Below are positions 14,188 to 20,905 of a stretch of 20,905 bases of DNA, in pieces. The notes under the pieces were generated by a model, which saw nothing but the letters and a program-made list of their open reading frames with translations, was not told the DNA's origin and searched no databases. The position numbers were made by a program, and so were the translations under genes. Location: contig CATYJU010000036.1 of NCBI GenBank assembly GCA_958407995.1, positions 1 to 20,905 on the forward strand. The letters are read 5' to 3'. Every line of letters starts with the position of its first letter. Position 1 is the stretch's first letter. This stretch comes from an uncultured Collinsella sp. Its GTDB lineage: Bacteria; Actinomycetota; Coriobacteriia; Coriobacteriales; Coriobacteriaceae.

Positions 14188-14850
14188 ATGGAGACAATCG
14201 CGCGTGGCGACGTACCAAAAACACTGCACACCATTGCGTATATCAGTATTCCCAAGAGCGCCGATCTTGAGTTTTTGCTCTGGGACTTGCAGGATGCCAT
14301 CGCCGCCTATGCTCAGCTTTCTGGCACCGCGCTCCCCCGCCCAGTCGACTTGAAGGCAAATGACGCCGGCAGCGTTGCCGATGGCATCGTGCTGGCCATT
14401 GAAGATGTGGCTGACGATGAGACGTTGACAGCTATCGAGCAGGCGCTTGAGCGCTTTGGCAGTACGGGAGCGCGTGTCTATGCCGTGATTCGAGCCGCAC
14501 AACGGGGCGCTGAGCAGGCGCGTGGGACCGCCGTTCGCCTGCACAAGGCATGTGAGCGCCATGACCAATTGTGGTGTGGCGGCGTTGCCATCTGCGCCGG
14601 CAGCGGCATCGCAGCGCTTCGCCATTCCCCACGCATGGGCCTCTTGCGCCGACCATTTTCGGAAGCGATGGATAAGCTTGTGGGCGCTGTGCGCATGGGC
14701 TGCTCCGTCGAGCATGCACAGCGACTTGGCGGCGGCAATGCCGCCAACGTCGACGCCGACGGCATGGTTTGCGCCGAGCCAGCCGTGCCCGCGCCGATCT
14801 GGCGAGGCGTTCTGAAACGTCTGGGCGCCCACGCTCAAACAAAAATCTAA
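14188..14850 (+). CDS. Uncharacterised protein, possibly flavodoxin/NAD(P)H reductase-like fold
   Basis: This is the only plus-strand gene in the window. The ATG is preceded by GGAAAGGAG at a 5-base spacing, which supports a real start. The 220-residue product is soluble, with no signal peptide or membrane segment. It alternates hydrophobic strands (TIAYISI, GIVLAIED, ARVYAVIR, LWCGGVAICAGSG) with helices, as in a Rossmann- or flavodoxin-like fold. The stretch from LWCGGVAICAGSG to LLRRPFSEAMDKLVGAVRMG vaguely recalls the second half of NAD(P)H-dependent flavin reductases, but no phosphate-binding FMN loop is visible near the N-terminus. I do not assign a function. It may be a diverged, cofactor-free member. 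It converges on the glycosylase gene with one base between the stops. Confidence 0.7.
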   Translation: METIARGDVPKTLHTIAYISIPKSADLEFLLWDLQDAIAAYAQLSGTALPRPVDLKANDAGSVADGIVLAIEDVADDETLTAIEQALERFGSTGARVYAVIRAAQRGAEQARGTAVRLHKACERHDQLWCGGVAICAGSGIAALRHSPRMGLLRRPFSEAMDKLVGAVRMGCSVEHAQRLGGGNAANVDADGMVCAEPAVPAPIWRGVLKRLGAHAQTKI

Positions 14851-14851
14851 A

Positions 14852-15415
14852 TTAAATAACAGCCCAGTCAACGGCTTCGTGCCAACGCTCGACAAGACGC
14901 TCCAGGCGCCAGGCGGCATTGGCAGGACTTGTCGAGGGCAGGACGATGGCGGGCAGCCCCGTCCGATCTTGCAAGTAGCGTTTGTAGAGTCGCCCTGCCG
15001 TACCGCCGTTACAGACAACGAGCTCGATCGACGCGGCATCGGTAATGCGCTCGATATGTGCCGGCACAACGTTGCGGATGCTCGCGTCGCTCGAGCCCTT
15101 AATGTCGCAGCTCTCGATTGCATCCCACAGGGCCACGCCGCCGTTCAGCAGCATGGCCCGCTTGGCGGCAATGGAGGCATCGAGCGTCGCGGGCTCACCG
15201 CTTGCCAAAGGATCGCCCTCGTTGGGCGGCACAGGCATACCGAGGCACGTGGCCATCACACGCCAAAAGCGATTCTGAGGGTTGCCGTAATAAAAGGCAT
15301 TGGCGCGCGAAAGCACCGAGGGAAACGACCCGAGCACCAAAACGCGCGAGTGCTGGTCGAACACGGGCTCAAACCCATGCTCAATATGCTGATAGCCCTC
15401 GTCCGGCGCGGCCAC
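14852..15415 (-). CDS. DNA-deoxyinosine (hypoxanthine) / uracil DNA glycosylase family protein
   Basis: This is a base-excision repair enzyme of the uracil-DNA glycosylase superfamily. Its motifs are those of the family-6-type hypoxanthine-DNA glycosylases that remove deaminated adenine: VLVLGSFPS (25-33), YYGNPQNRFW (42-51) with the presumed catalytic Asn, ALWDAIESCDIKGSSDASI (95-113), VCNGGTA (134-140) and LPSTSPANA (159-167) as the DNA-binding loop. Length of 187 residues is typical. The start is GTG at 15413-15415; the ribosome site is weak (GAGG) and lies within the end of the upstream amylase gene, only 3 bases away, so coupled translation is likely. Substrate choice between hypoxanthine and uracil is inferred from family. 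Confidence 0.88.
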   Translation of the reverse strand: MAAPDEGYQHIEHGFEPVFDQHSRVLVLGSFPSVLSRANAFYYGNPQNRFWRVMATCLGMPVPPNEGDPLASGEPATLDASIAAKRAMLLNGGVALWDAIESCDIKGSSDASIRNVVPAHIERITDAASIELVVCNGGTAGRLYKRYLQDRTGLPAIVLPSTSPANAAWRLERLVERWHEAVDWAVI

Positions 15416-15418
15416 GAG

Positions 15419-16795
15419 CTAGGCCCTCAACAGATAGCGCACCTCGTAGGGCGCAAGCTCAAGGGAGCCCGCCAGCTCGACCGTGGGCACGCCGTCGGCA
15501 AGCAAATCGACAAAGGAGCCGTTGAGCTCGCCGGCGCCAAAGGTGTAAGGCTCGTCCACGGCGTTCACCGCCACGAGCACCGTCGCGTCGTCGCAGGCGC
15601 GCTCGAACAGCAGCTGCTTGTTCTGGATCACCACATTGCGATAGGCACCGTAGTTGAGAGCACGGGCCGCCGCGTCGTTTGCCGAGCGCAGGTGCGCCAG
15701 CTGCGTGATGAAGGCCGTCAGCTCGTTGGGCGCAGGCTCATCGAGCGCAGGGCGCAGTGCCCAGTCGCCATCGGGGCCGCCCTTTTCACCAGCAATTCCC
15801 CACTCGCTGCCATAGTAGACGCACGGAATGCCCGGCATGCCAAAGAGCATGCCATAGGCGGGACGCAGGCACGACTTGTCGGTGAGGATGCTTGCCAGGC
15901 GCGGCACGTCGTGGTTGTCGACAAACGACAGCAGGTGTTTGCCGCGGTAGATGCACCAGGGGTCGCCGCCAAACTGGCGATGCAGCGAATGGGCGATCTC
16001 GAACATGTTGACCGAGTTAAAGCTGGAGTACAGGCCCTTGTAGCACTCGTAGTTGGTGCAGGAGTCGAGCATCTCGTCGTTGACGATTTGGTTGTAGTCG
16101 CCGTGGAGCGTCTCGCCGATCAGCACAAAGTCGGGCTTGAGCTCACGGGTAAAAGCGTGCAGGCGGCGCATGAAGTCGCGGTCGAGCATATAGGCAACGT
16201 CCAAGCGCAGGCCGTCGACGCCAAAGACCTCGGCCCAGCGACGCACGGACTCAAGCAGGTAATTGACCACGGCGGGGTTTTGCAGGTTGAGCTTCACAAG
16301 CTCAAAATGGCCCTCCCAGCCCTCATACCAAAAGCCGTCGCCGTAGCACGAGTCACCGTCAAAGCTGATGTGGAACCAATCCTTGTACGGCGAATCCCAC
16401 TTGCGCTCCTGCACATCGCGGAAGGCCCAAAAACCGCGGCCGACGTGGTTGAAGACGGCATCGAGCACCACGCGGATACCGTGGGCATGCAGTGTGTCGC
16501 ACACGGCGGCAAAGTCGACATCCCCACCCAGGCGGCGGTCGATATGGCGCAGGCTGCGCGTATCGTAGCCGTGGCTATCGGACTCGAGCGGCGGGTTGAT
16601 GAGCACAGTGCCAACGCCGAGTTCCTGCAGGTAGTCGGCCCATTTGGCAATCTTCATGATGGGCGCATCGGGGCTAGCTGTGGCATCGGCGGCCTGGGCG
16701 AGCTCATCCTCGGCAACGGGGGCGGCGTTTTCGCGCGGAGCTCCACAAAAGCCCAGCGGATAGATCTGATAGAACGTCGTCTCGTATGCCCACAT
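15419..16795 (-). CDS. Cytoplasmic GH13 alpha-amylase family glycosidase
   Basis: The 458-residue protein has the GH13 catalytic barrel. Region I is DAVFNH (112-117). Region II is GLRLDVAY with nucleophile D199. Region III is LIGETLHG with acid/base E228. Region IV is VDNHDV with D296. A short beta-domain follows at the C-terminus (ERACDDATVLVAVN onward). No signal peptide is present, so it should act on imported malto-oligosaccharides, like cyclomaltodextrinase or neopullulanase relatives; the exact bond and product are not predictable. The start is ATG at 16793-16795, with GGGAGG six bases upstream; an ATG at 16819 has a poorer site. It is upstream of, and 3 bases from, the glycosylase gene. 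Confidence 0.9.
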   Translation of the reverse strand: MWAYETTFYQIYPLGFCGAPRENAAPVAEDELAQAADATASPDAPIMKIAKWADYLQELGVGTVLINPPLESDSHGYDTRSLRHIDRRLGGDVDFAAVCDTLHAHGIRVVLDAVFNHVGRGFWAFRDVQERKWDSPYKDWFHISFDGDSCYGDGFWYEGWEGHFELVKLNLQNPAVVNYLLESVRRWAEVFGVDGLRLDVAYMLDRDFMRRLHAFTRELKPDFVLIGETLHGDYNQIVNDEMLDSCTNYECYKGLYSSFNSVNMFEIAHSLHRQFGGDPWCIYRGKHLLSFVDNHDVPRLASILTDKSCLRPAYGMLFGMPGIPCVYYGSEWGIAGEKGGPDGDWALRPALDEPAPNELTAFITQLAHLRSANDAAARALNYGAYRNVVIQNKQLLFERACDDATVLVAVNAVDEPYTFGAGELNGSFVDLLADGVPTVELAGSLELAPYEVRYLLRA

Positions 16796-16831
16796 AACAG
16801 CCTCCCGGAAATCCTTCACGCAACGCCACCC

Positions 16832-16837
16832 ATTGTA
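16832..16837 (-). promoter_or_regulatory. Candidate -10 box of the amylase-glycosylase unit
   Basis: TACAAT on the minus strand lies 36 bases upstream of the amylase start. No good -35 box is present at 16-18 bases; TTGGGG occurs 19 bases upstream. The position is right for the first gene of the unit, because a hairpin separates it from the MFS gene. Confidence 0.35.
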
Positions 16838-16866
16838 TGCCCAGCTTGTATCCTCTCCCCAAAATA

Positions 16867-16933
16867 AGTTGCGGTGGAATAGTTCCTGCTTGGATCTTCA
16901 GAGGCCTTAAACAAGAACTATTCCACCGCAACT
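16867..16933. repeat. Hairpin with perfect 19-bp stem after the MFS gene
   Basis: Positions 16867-16885 and 16915-16933 are perfect inverted repeats (AGTTGCGGTGGAATAGTTC) around a 29-base loop. On the minus strand the stem is followed by TTATTTT, so it may end the MFS transcript, which stops 17 bases upstream. The long loop and moderate GC content are unlike the other terminators here and suggest a dispersed palindromic repeat. Confidence 0.75.
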
Positions 16934-16949
16934 GATGAGGAGGATGTGG

Positions 16950-18146
16950 CTAGGCGACGGGCTTTGCGCGGCGTATGGCCGGGAACAGCACGGTGATGGC
17001 GAGGATGACGCCCACGACGGCAATCGTCCCACCCGCGAAGCCGATCCAGGCGATACCGGGGCCCGAAACCACGGCTCCGCCGATCGCGGTACCCGTGCCG
17101 ATACCGAGGTTGAACAGGCCCGAGAAGATCGACATGGCGACGGCCGACGAATCTGCCGGCGTGTGCTTGATGAGCTCGGCCTGAAACGCCACGTTAAAGG
17201 CCGTGGCGCAGCAACCCCACAGTGCGCAGACGGCAAGCACTGTCACGAGCGACGATGCGGCCGGCCCCATGAGCAGCAGGGCCACCGGCACGCCGGAGAG
17301 CGTGATAGCCAAGAACGGGAAGCGATGCCCATCGAACAGGCGGCCAAACAGCCAGCTTCCGAGCAAACCAGAGCAGCCAAACGCCGTCAGCGTCATGGTA
17401 ATGGCGCCCGCATCGACGTGCGCGACCTGCGCCAGGAAGGGCTCGATATAGCTGTAGCTTGCGTAATAGCCGGTCGCCATGAAGACCGTGACTGCGTAGA
17501 GCGCGATGAGGAGCGGGTTCTTGAGCAGCTCTGGCAGCTGTTTGACGGTAAAGCGCTCACCCGCCGGCATGGCCGGGAACACCGCTGCCTGGTAGACGAC
17601 CGCGATGGCTGAGAGGCCCCCGACCACGGCAAACGTCATGCGCCAGCCCACGGCCAAGCCAATGGCGCGACCGAGCGGCAGGCCAAAGATCTGCGCGATG
17701 GACGAGCCCGTAGCGATCATGCTGATGGCGAGCGCGCCGTGGCGAGTGTCGACCAGGCGCGAGGCCATAATCGAGGCGACTGACCAGAACACGGCATGTG
17801 CGCAAGCGACCACCAGGCGCGCGCAGACCAGGATGGGATAGGTCGGCGCCACAGCGGACAGGAACTGACCGAGCGAGAACACGGCCAGCACGCCCAGCAG
17901 CATCCGCTTGAACTCAAAGCGCGAGGCGAACACCATGAGCGGCAGCGACAGCAGCATGACGCCCCAGGCATAGACCGAGATCATGATGCCCGCCTGGGCC
18001 TCGGTGAGCGAGAACGACGCGGCGATATCAGTCAAAAGGCCGATGGGCATAAACTCCGACGTGTTGAACACGAACGCACAGCAGGTGAGCCCGACGAGTG
18101 GGAGCCACTGCTTGAGCGTGATGCCGTCTTGCCTTGTCTGACTCAT
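16950..18146 (-). CDS. MFS efflux transporter, SotB-like (sugar efflux family)
   Basis: The 398-residue integral membrane protein has about 12 hydrophobic helices in two halves. It aligns by eye with E. coli SotB (YdeA): FNTSEFMPIGLLTDIA near the N-terminus, AGIMISVYAWGVMLLSLPLM, CARLVVACAHAVFWSV, GLPLGRAIGLAVGWRMTF, YASYSYIEPFL, and VAMSIFSGLFNLGIGTG near the end. SotB exports arabinose and other sugars; related proteins export drugs, so the substrate is uncertain. The start is ATG at 18144-18146, with GGAG about nine bases upstream; a TTG at 18161 is less likely. It has its own promoter and is probably a single-gene unit, though the amylase gene follows in the same direction. Confidence 0.87.
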   Translation of the reverse strand: MSQTRQDGITLKQWLPLVGLTCCAFVFNTSEFMPIGLLTDIAASFSLTEAQAGIMISVYAWGVMLLSLPLMVFASRFEFKRMLLGVLAVFSLGQFLSAVAPTYPILVCARLVVACAHAVFWSVASIMASRLVDTRHGALAISMIATGSSIAQIFGLPLGRAIGLAVGWRMTFAVVGGLSAIAVVYQAAVFPAMPAGERFTVKQLPELLKNPLLIALYAVTVFMATGYYASYSYIEPFLAQVAHVDAGAITMTLTAFGCSGLLGSWLFGRLFDGHRFPFLAITLSGVPVALLLMGPAASSLVTVLAVCALWGCCATAFNVAFQAELIKHTPADSSAVAMSIFSGLFNLGIGTGTAIGGAVVSGPGIAWIGFAGGTIAVVGVILAITVLFPAIRRAKPVA

Positions 18147-18179
18147 ATATAACATCTCCAATCATTTTGAGCGGAGGCG

Positions 18180-18209
18180 ATTATATAGCAACGGCCCCGC
18201 ATCCGTCAG
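18180..18209 (-). promoter_or_regulatory. Candidate promoter of the MFS gene
   Basis: On the minus strand a perfect TATAAT (18180-18185) follows CTGACG (18204-18209) at an 18-base spacing. It lies about 35 bases upstream of the MFS start. The -35 box falls in the loop of the stem-loop at 18192-18225, so the end signal of feoAB and the start signal of this gene overlap. Confidence 0.65.
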
Positions 18210-18225
18210 TACAGATGCGGGGCCG
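18192..18225 (-). terminator. Stem-loop after feoAB, likely terminator
   Basis: A perfect 12-bp GC-rich stem pairs 18192-18203 with 18214-18225 around a 10-base loop, 42 bases after the feoAB stop. The following minus-strand bases (TTGCTATATAAT) form only a poor T run, so termination may be partial. Confidence 0.6.
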
Positions 18226-18266
18226 AAAACAATTCGATACACAGAGGTTGCGCCGTCAATTCATAA

Positions 18267-20627
18267 CTAAGCCAACCCCAGCAATATGCCCGCCGAATGC
18301 ACGACAAACGCCACGATCCAGGCAACGGCGACCTGAAACGCGAATACGGCCACGGCATAGCGCGCGCCCAACTCGCTCTTGACGGCGCCGATTGCCGCCA
18401 CACAAGGCGGGTACAGCAACGTAAAGACCAAGAACACGTAGGCGGTAAACGGCGAAAACATGGTCGACAGCGCCGCGGGCGACGTTGCGCCCAAAAGCAC
18501 CGTGAGCGTCGAGATGACGCTCTCCTTGGCAATGAGCCCCGTGACGAGCGCCGTCGAGGCGCGCCAGTCGCCAAAGCCGAGCGGGGCCAACACCGGCGCG
18601 ATGATGCTACCCAGACCGGCAAGCAGGCTTTGCGACTGGTCGGCGACCACGTTAAAGCGGATGTCGAACGTTTGAAGGAACCAGATGACCACGGTCGCGG
18701 CAAAGATAATGGTAAAGGCCTTGGTGATGAAGTCCTTGGCCTTATCCCATGCCAGCATCACCGTCGTCTTGACGCTCGGCAGGCGGTAATTGGGGAGCTC
18801 CATGATAAACGGCACCGGGTCGCCCTTAAATGCCGTGCGGTTGAGCACCAAAGCCGCGACGCAGCCGACCACGATACCGATCAGATAGAGCGAGACCATG
18901 GCGGGAACCGTCGCCTGCGGGAAAAACGCCCCGCACAGCAAGCCGTAAACCGGCAGCTTGGCTGAGCAGCTCATAAACGGCGTGAGCATGACCGTCATCT
19001 TGCGGTCGTGCTCGGATGGGAGCGTACGGGTCGACATGATAGCTGGCACGGTGCAGCCAAAGCCGACGAGCATGGGCACGAAACTGCGGCCCGACAGGCC
19101 AAAGCGACGCAACACCTTATCCATGACAAAGGCCACGCGCGCCATGTATCCGGAGTCTTCCAGAATGGAGAGGAACAAAAAGAGCACGACGATAATCGGC
19201 AGGAAGGTCAGCACACTGCCCACGCCCGTAAGCACGCCGTCGACAGCCAGCGAGCGCACCACGTCGTTGGTACCGAACGCCTTGAGGCCCGCATCGGCCG
19301 AGGCGATGATGGCAGCGATACCGTCCTCCATGAGTCCCTGCAACGCCGCGCCGATCACGCCAAACGTCAGCCAAAAGACGAGGCCCATGATCACCAGAAA
19401 CGCCGGAATGGCTGTGTAACGACCTGTCAGGATGCGGTCAATCTTGACGGAGCGCACGTGCTCGCGGCTCTCGTGCGGCTTGACGACGCAACGCCCGCAC
19501 ACGTCGCCGATAAAGCTAAAACGCATATCGGCCAGCGCAGATAGGCGGTCGGTGCCGGCCTCGCCCTCCATCTGGGTGATGATGTGCTCGATAGCGTCGA
19601 GCTCGTTGCGATCCAGGTGAAGCGCCTCGGTCACCAGCTCGTCGCCCTCAACCAGCTTGGTCGCCGCAAAGCGCACCGGGATGTGCGCCGTCACGGCATG
19701 GTCCTCGATCAGGTTAGCAATGCCGTGGATGCAGCGATGCAGCGCGCCGCCGTCCGGACCGTCGGGCGCGCAGAAGTCCAGGCGACCGGGGCGCTCGCGG
19801 AACCGCGCCACGTGCAAGGCATGATCCACCAACTCGCCGATACCCTCGTTGCGGGCAGCGCTAATGGGAACAACGGGCACGCCCAACAGGCTCTCGAGCA
19901 AGTTGACGTCTACGGCGCCGCCGTTGGCGGTCACCTCGTCCATCATGTTGAGCGCGATGACCATGGGGCGGTCAAGCTCCATAAGCTGCAACGTCAGGTA
20001 CAGGTTGCGCTCGATGTTGGTGGCGTCAATGATGTCGATGATGGCGTCCGGACGCTCGTCGAGGATGAACTGACGGCTCACGACCTCCTCGCCTGTGTAC
20101 GGCGACAGGGAGTAAATGCCGGGCAGGTCGGTAACGCTCGCCTCGGGATGGTTACGGATGGTGCCATCTTTGCGGTCGACCGTCACGCCGGGAAAGTTAC
20201 CGACGTGCTGATTGGAGCCCGTCAGCTGGTTGAATAACGTGGTCTTGCCGCAGTTTTGGTTGCCGGCGAGGGCAAAGTGCAGCGGCGCGCCCTCGGGCAC
20301 GGCCGTCTTTGCCGCACGGGGCGAATACGTCCCCTCGCCCAGGGCCGGATGCTCCGTCGTGCCGATTGCGGCGTTAGCGCGCGGACCCGTATCGGTGTCG
20401 TGAATACCCACGAGCTCGATGCGAGCGGCATCGTCCTTGCGCAGTGTCAACTCGTAGCCACGCAGGCGGATCTCAAGCGGATCGCCCATGGGGGCGTACT
20501 TCATCATGGTGACTTCGGTGCCCGGCGTTAGACCCATGTCCAAAATATGCTGTCGGAGTGCCTGATCGTCCGATGCCACCGATGCGACAACGGCGTCCTT
20601 TCCAATCTCGAGTGTATCGAGCTTCAC
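18267..20627 (-). CDS. feoB: Fused FeoA-FeoB ferrous iron transporter
   Basis: FeoB is the GTP-dependent Fe(II) importer of the inner membrane, and FeoA is its small SH3-like partner. Here both are one 786-residue chain. Residues 1-75 are FeoA-like (ILDMGLTPGTEVTMMKYAPMG). A linker to about 115 follows. The G domain has the P-loop GNQNCGKT (122-129), switch GNFPGVTV (143-150), DLPG (167-170), NMMD (227-230) and SA (256-257). The membrane part contains both nucleoside-recognition-type gates: MLVGFGCTVPAIMSTRTL, then MLTPFMSCSAKLPVYG with the conserved Cys, and later GLIAKESVISTL. The start is GTG at 20625-20627, with GGGAGG ten bases upstream. No FeoC gene is in the window. Iron-dependent repression is likely (see 20677-20710). 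Confidence 0.95.
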   Translation of the reverse strand: MKLDTLEIGKDAVVASVASDDQALRQHILDMGLTPGTEVTMMKYAPMGDPLEIRLRGYELTLRKDDAARIELVGIHDTDTGPRANAAIGTTEHPALGEGTYSPRAAKTAVPEGAPLHFALAGNQNCGKTTLFNQLTGSNQHVGNFPGVTVDRKDGTIRNHPEASVTDLPGIYSLSPYTGEEVVSRQFILDERPDAIIDIIDATNIERNLYLTLQLMELDRPMVIALNMMDEVTANGGAVDVNLLESLLGVPVVPISAARNEGIGELVDHALHVARFRERPGRLDFCAPDGPDGGALHRCIHGIANLIEDHAVTAHIPVRFAATKLVEGDELVTEALHLDRNELDAIEHIITQMEGEAGTDRLSALADMRFSFIGDVCGRCVVKPHESREHVRSVKIDRILTGRYTAIPAFLVIMGLVFWLTFGVIGAALQGLMEDGIAAIIASADAGLKAFGTNDVVRSLAVDGVLTGVGSVLTFLPIIVVLFLFLSILEDSGYMARVAFVMDKVLRRFGLSGRSFVPMLVGFGCTVPAIMSTRTLPSEHDRKMTVMLTPFMSCSAKLPVYGLLCGAFFPQATVPAMVSLYLIGIVVGCVAALVLNRTAFKGDPVPFIMELPNYRLPSVKTTVMLAWDKAKDFITKAFTIIFAATVVIWFLQTFDIRFNVVADQSQSLLAGLGSIIAPVLAPLGFGDWRASTALVTGLIAKESVISTLTVLLGATSPAALSTMFSPFTAYVFLVFTLLYPPCVAAIGAVKSELGARYAVAVFAFQVAVAWIVAFVVHSAGILLGLA

Positions 20628-20676
20628 GTCCGTGTTCCTCCCCCGGCGCCCACAGGGCGTTGCATTTTGTTTATCT

Positions 20677-20710
20677 TGGCTAACCGTTTGCCATGGCTAA
20701 CCATTTAACC
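20677..20710. promoter_or_regulatory. Direct repeats upstream of feoAB, candidate iron-regulator operator
   Basis: TGGCTAACCGTTT (20677-20689) and TGGCTAACCATTT (20694-20706) match at 12 of 13 bases, 17 bases apart, and TTAACC follows at 20705-20710. GGCTAACC equals one half of the DtxR/IdeR operator consensus; the other half is poorly matched at both sites. A DtxR-family repressor is therefore only a candidate. The site is 50-83 bases upstream of the feoAB start, where its promoter should lie. Further upstream, GAACAT (20725-20730) and ATGTTC (20737-20742) form another palindrome. Confidence 0.5.
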
Positions 20711-20744
20711 ACGCATGATAGCGCGAACATACGACGATGTTCAA

Positions 20745-20905
20745 TCAACAGATTGTTGCAAGGACCGTCCCCAAGTGCCGCATCTGGGCCATAGCAACGC
20801 CGATGTCTTGGAACCGACAGCGAAAGCCCGCCAGAGCGAGCAAGGTGCCCTGAAACGAGGCGGCATTGACCTTCTGGTCATGCCGCCGAAGTTGAAAGGC
20901 AGATT
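20745..20905 (-). other. Window-edge sequence: possible 3' end of an open frame or repeat element
   Basis: A minus-strand frame is open from the window edge to TGA at 20745-20747 and reads about 52 codons, ending QMRHLGTVLATIC. A second minus frame and a plus frame are also partly open, so coding is not established. The sequence also carries a stem-loop at 20859-20887 and a GGGGACGGTCC block at about 20763-20773, which look more like a dispersed repeat. I do not assign a product. Confidence 0.25.
20859..20887. repeat. Stem-loop at the right edge
   Basis: Positions 20859-20871 pair with 20876-20887 around TTCT, forming a 12-bp stem with one bulged T. No T run follows on either strand, so it is not a typical terminator. 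It may belong to a repeat element or a structured RNA that continues beyond the window. Confidence 0.6.

Noticed and set aside
14119..15123. A 334-codon minus-strand open frame
   Set aside because: Overlaps the plus-strand gene at 14188-14850 and the glycosylase gene, has no good ribosome site and no recognisable motifs.
14879..16867. A 662-codon plus-strand open frame
   Set aside because: Codon-aligned antisense of the glycosylase and amylase genes, both of which have clear catalytic motifs on the minus strand.

Overview
The window looks like a chromosomal segment of a high-GC Gram-positive bacterium of the Coriobacteriia, most likely Collinsella or a close relative. This is an inference from actinobacterial-type RpoB and RpoC, GC-rich codon use, strong AGGAGG-type ribosome binding sites and gene content; no rRNA gene is present to settle it. 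All genes but one lie on the minus strand, so the operons read from high to low coordinates.

Right end to left: (1) 18267-20627, a FeoA-FeoB fusion ferrous-iron transporter with a candidate metal-regulator site upstream, followed by 16950-18146, a SotB-like MFS efflux protein with its own promoter. (2) 14852-16795, a two-gene unit of a cytoplasmic GH13 amylase and a family-6-like hypoxanthine/uracil DNA glycosylase. It converges on 14188-14850, the only plus-strand gene, which encodes a protein of uncertain, possibly flavodoxin-like, fold. (3) 12958-14094, a PLP-dependent aminotransferase. (4) 11449-12695, the rplJ-rplL unit, with a clear promoter, an L10-binding leader and an intrinsic terminator in the leader. 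(5) 10226-11134, galU as a separate unit. (6) 1965-9938, rpoB-rpoC, nearly 8 kb. (7) 218-1763, an ECF sigma factor overlapping its membrane-anchored anti-sigma partner.

The core is the rplJ-rplL / rpoB-rpoC region, split here by galU and separate terminators. Two features of the RNA polymerase stand out. RpoC carries a C-terminal helix-hairpin-helix domain resembling the alpha-subunit CTD, with several DNA-contact positions retained. RpoB has an 8-residue net expansion, with replaced sequence, in the normally near-invariant fork-loop 2 just after the rifampicin-resistance cluster. Both are read directly from the proteins; how widespread or novel they are needs alignment.

The intergenic spaces are rich in palindromes: 25-bp inverted repeats flanking the sigma/anti-sigma cassette, a ~205-bp near-palindrome abutting the rplJ promoter, a 19-bp-stem hairpin after the MFS gene, and a stem-loop at the right edge. 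They look like dispersed non-coding repeats or MITE-like insertions. No CRISPR array, tRNA, rRNA, transposase or phage gene was recognised.
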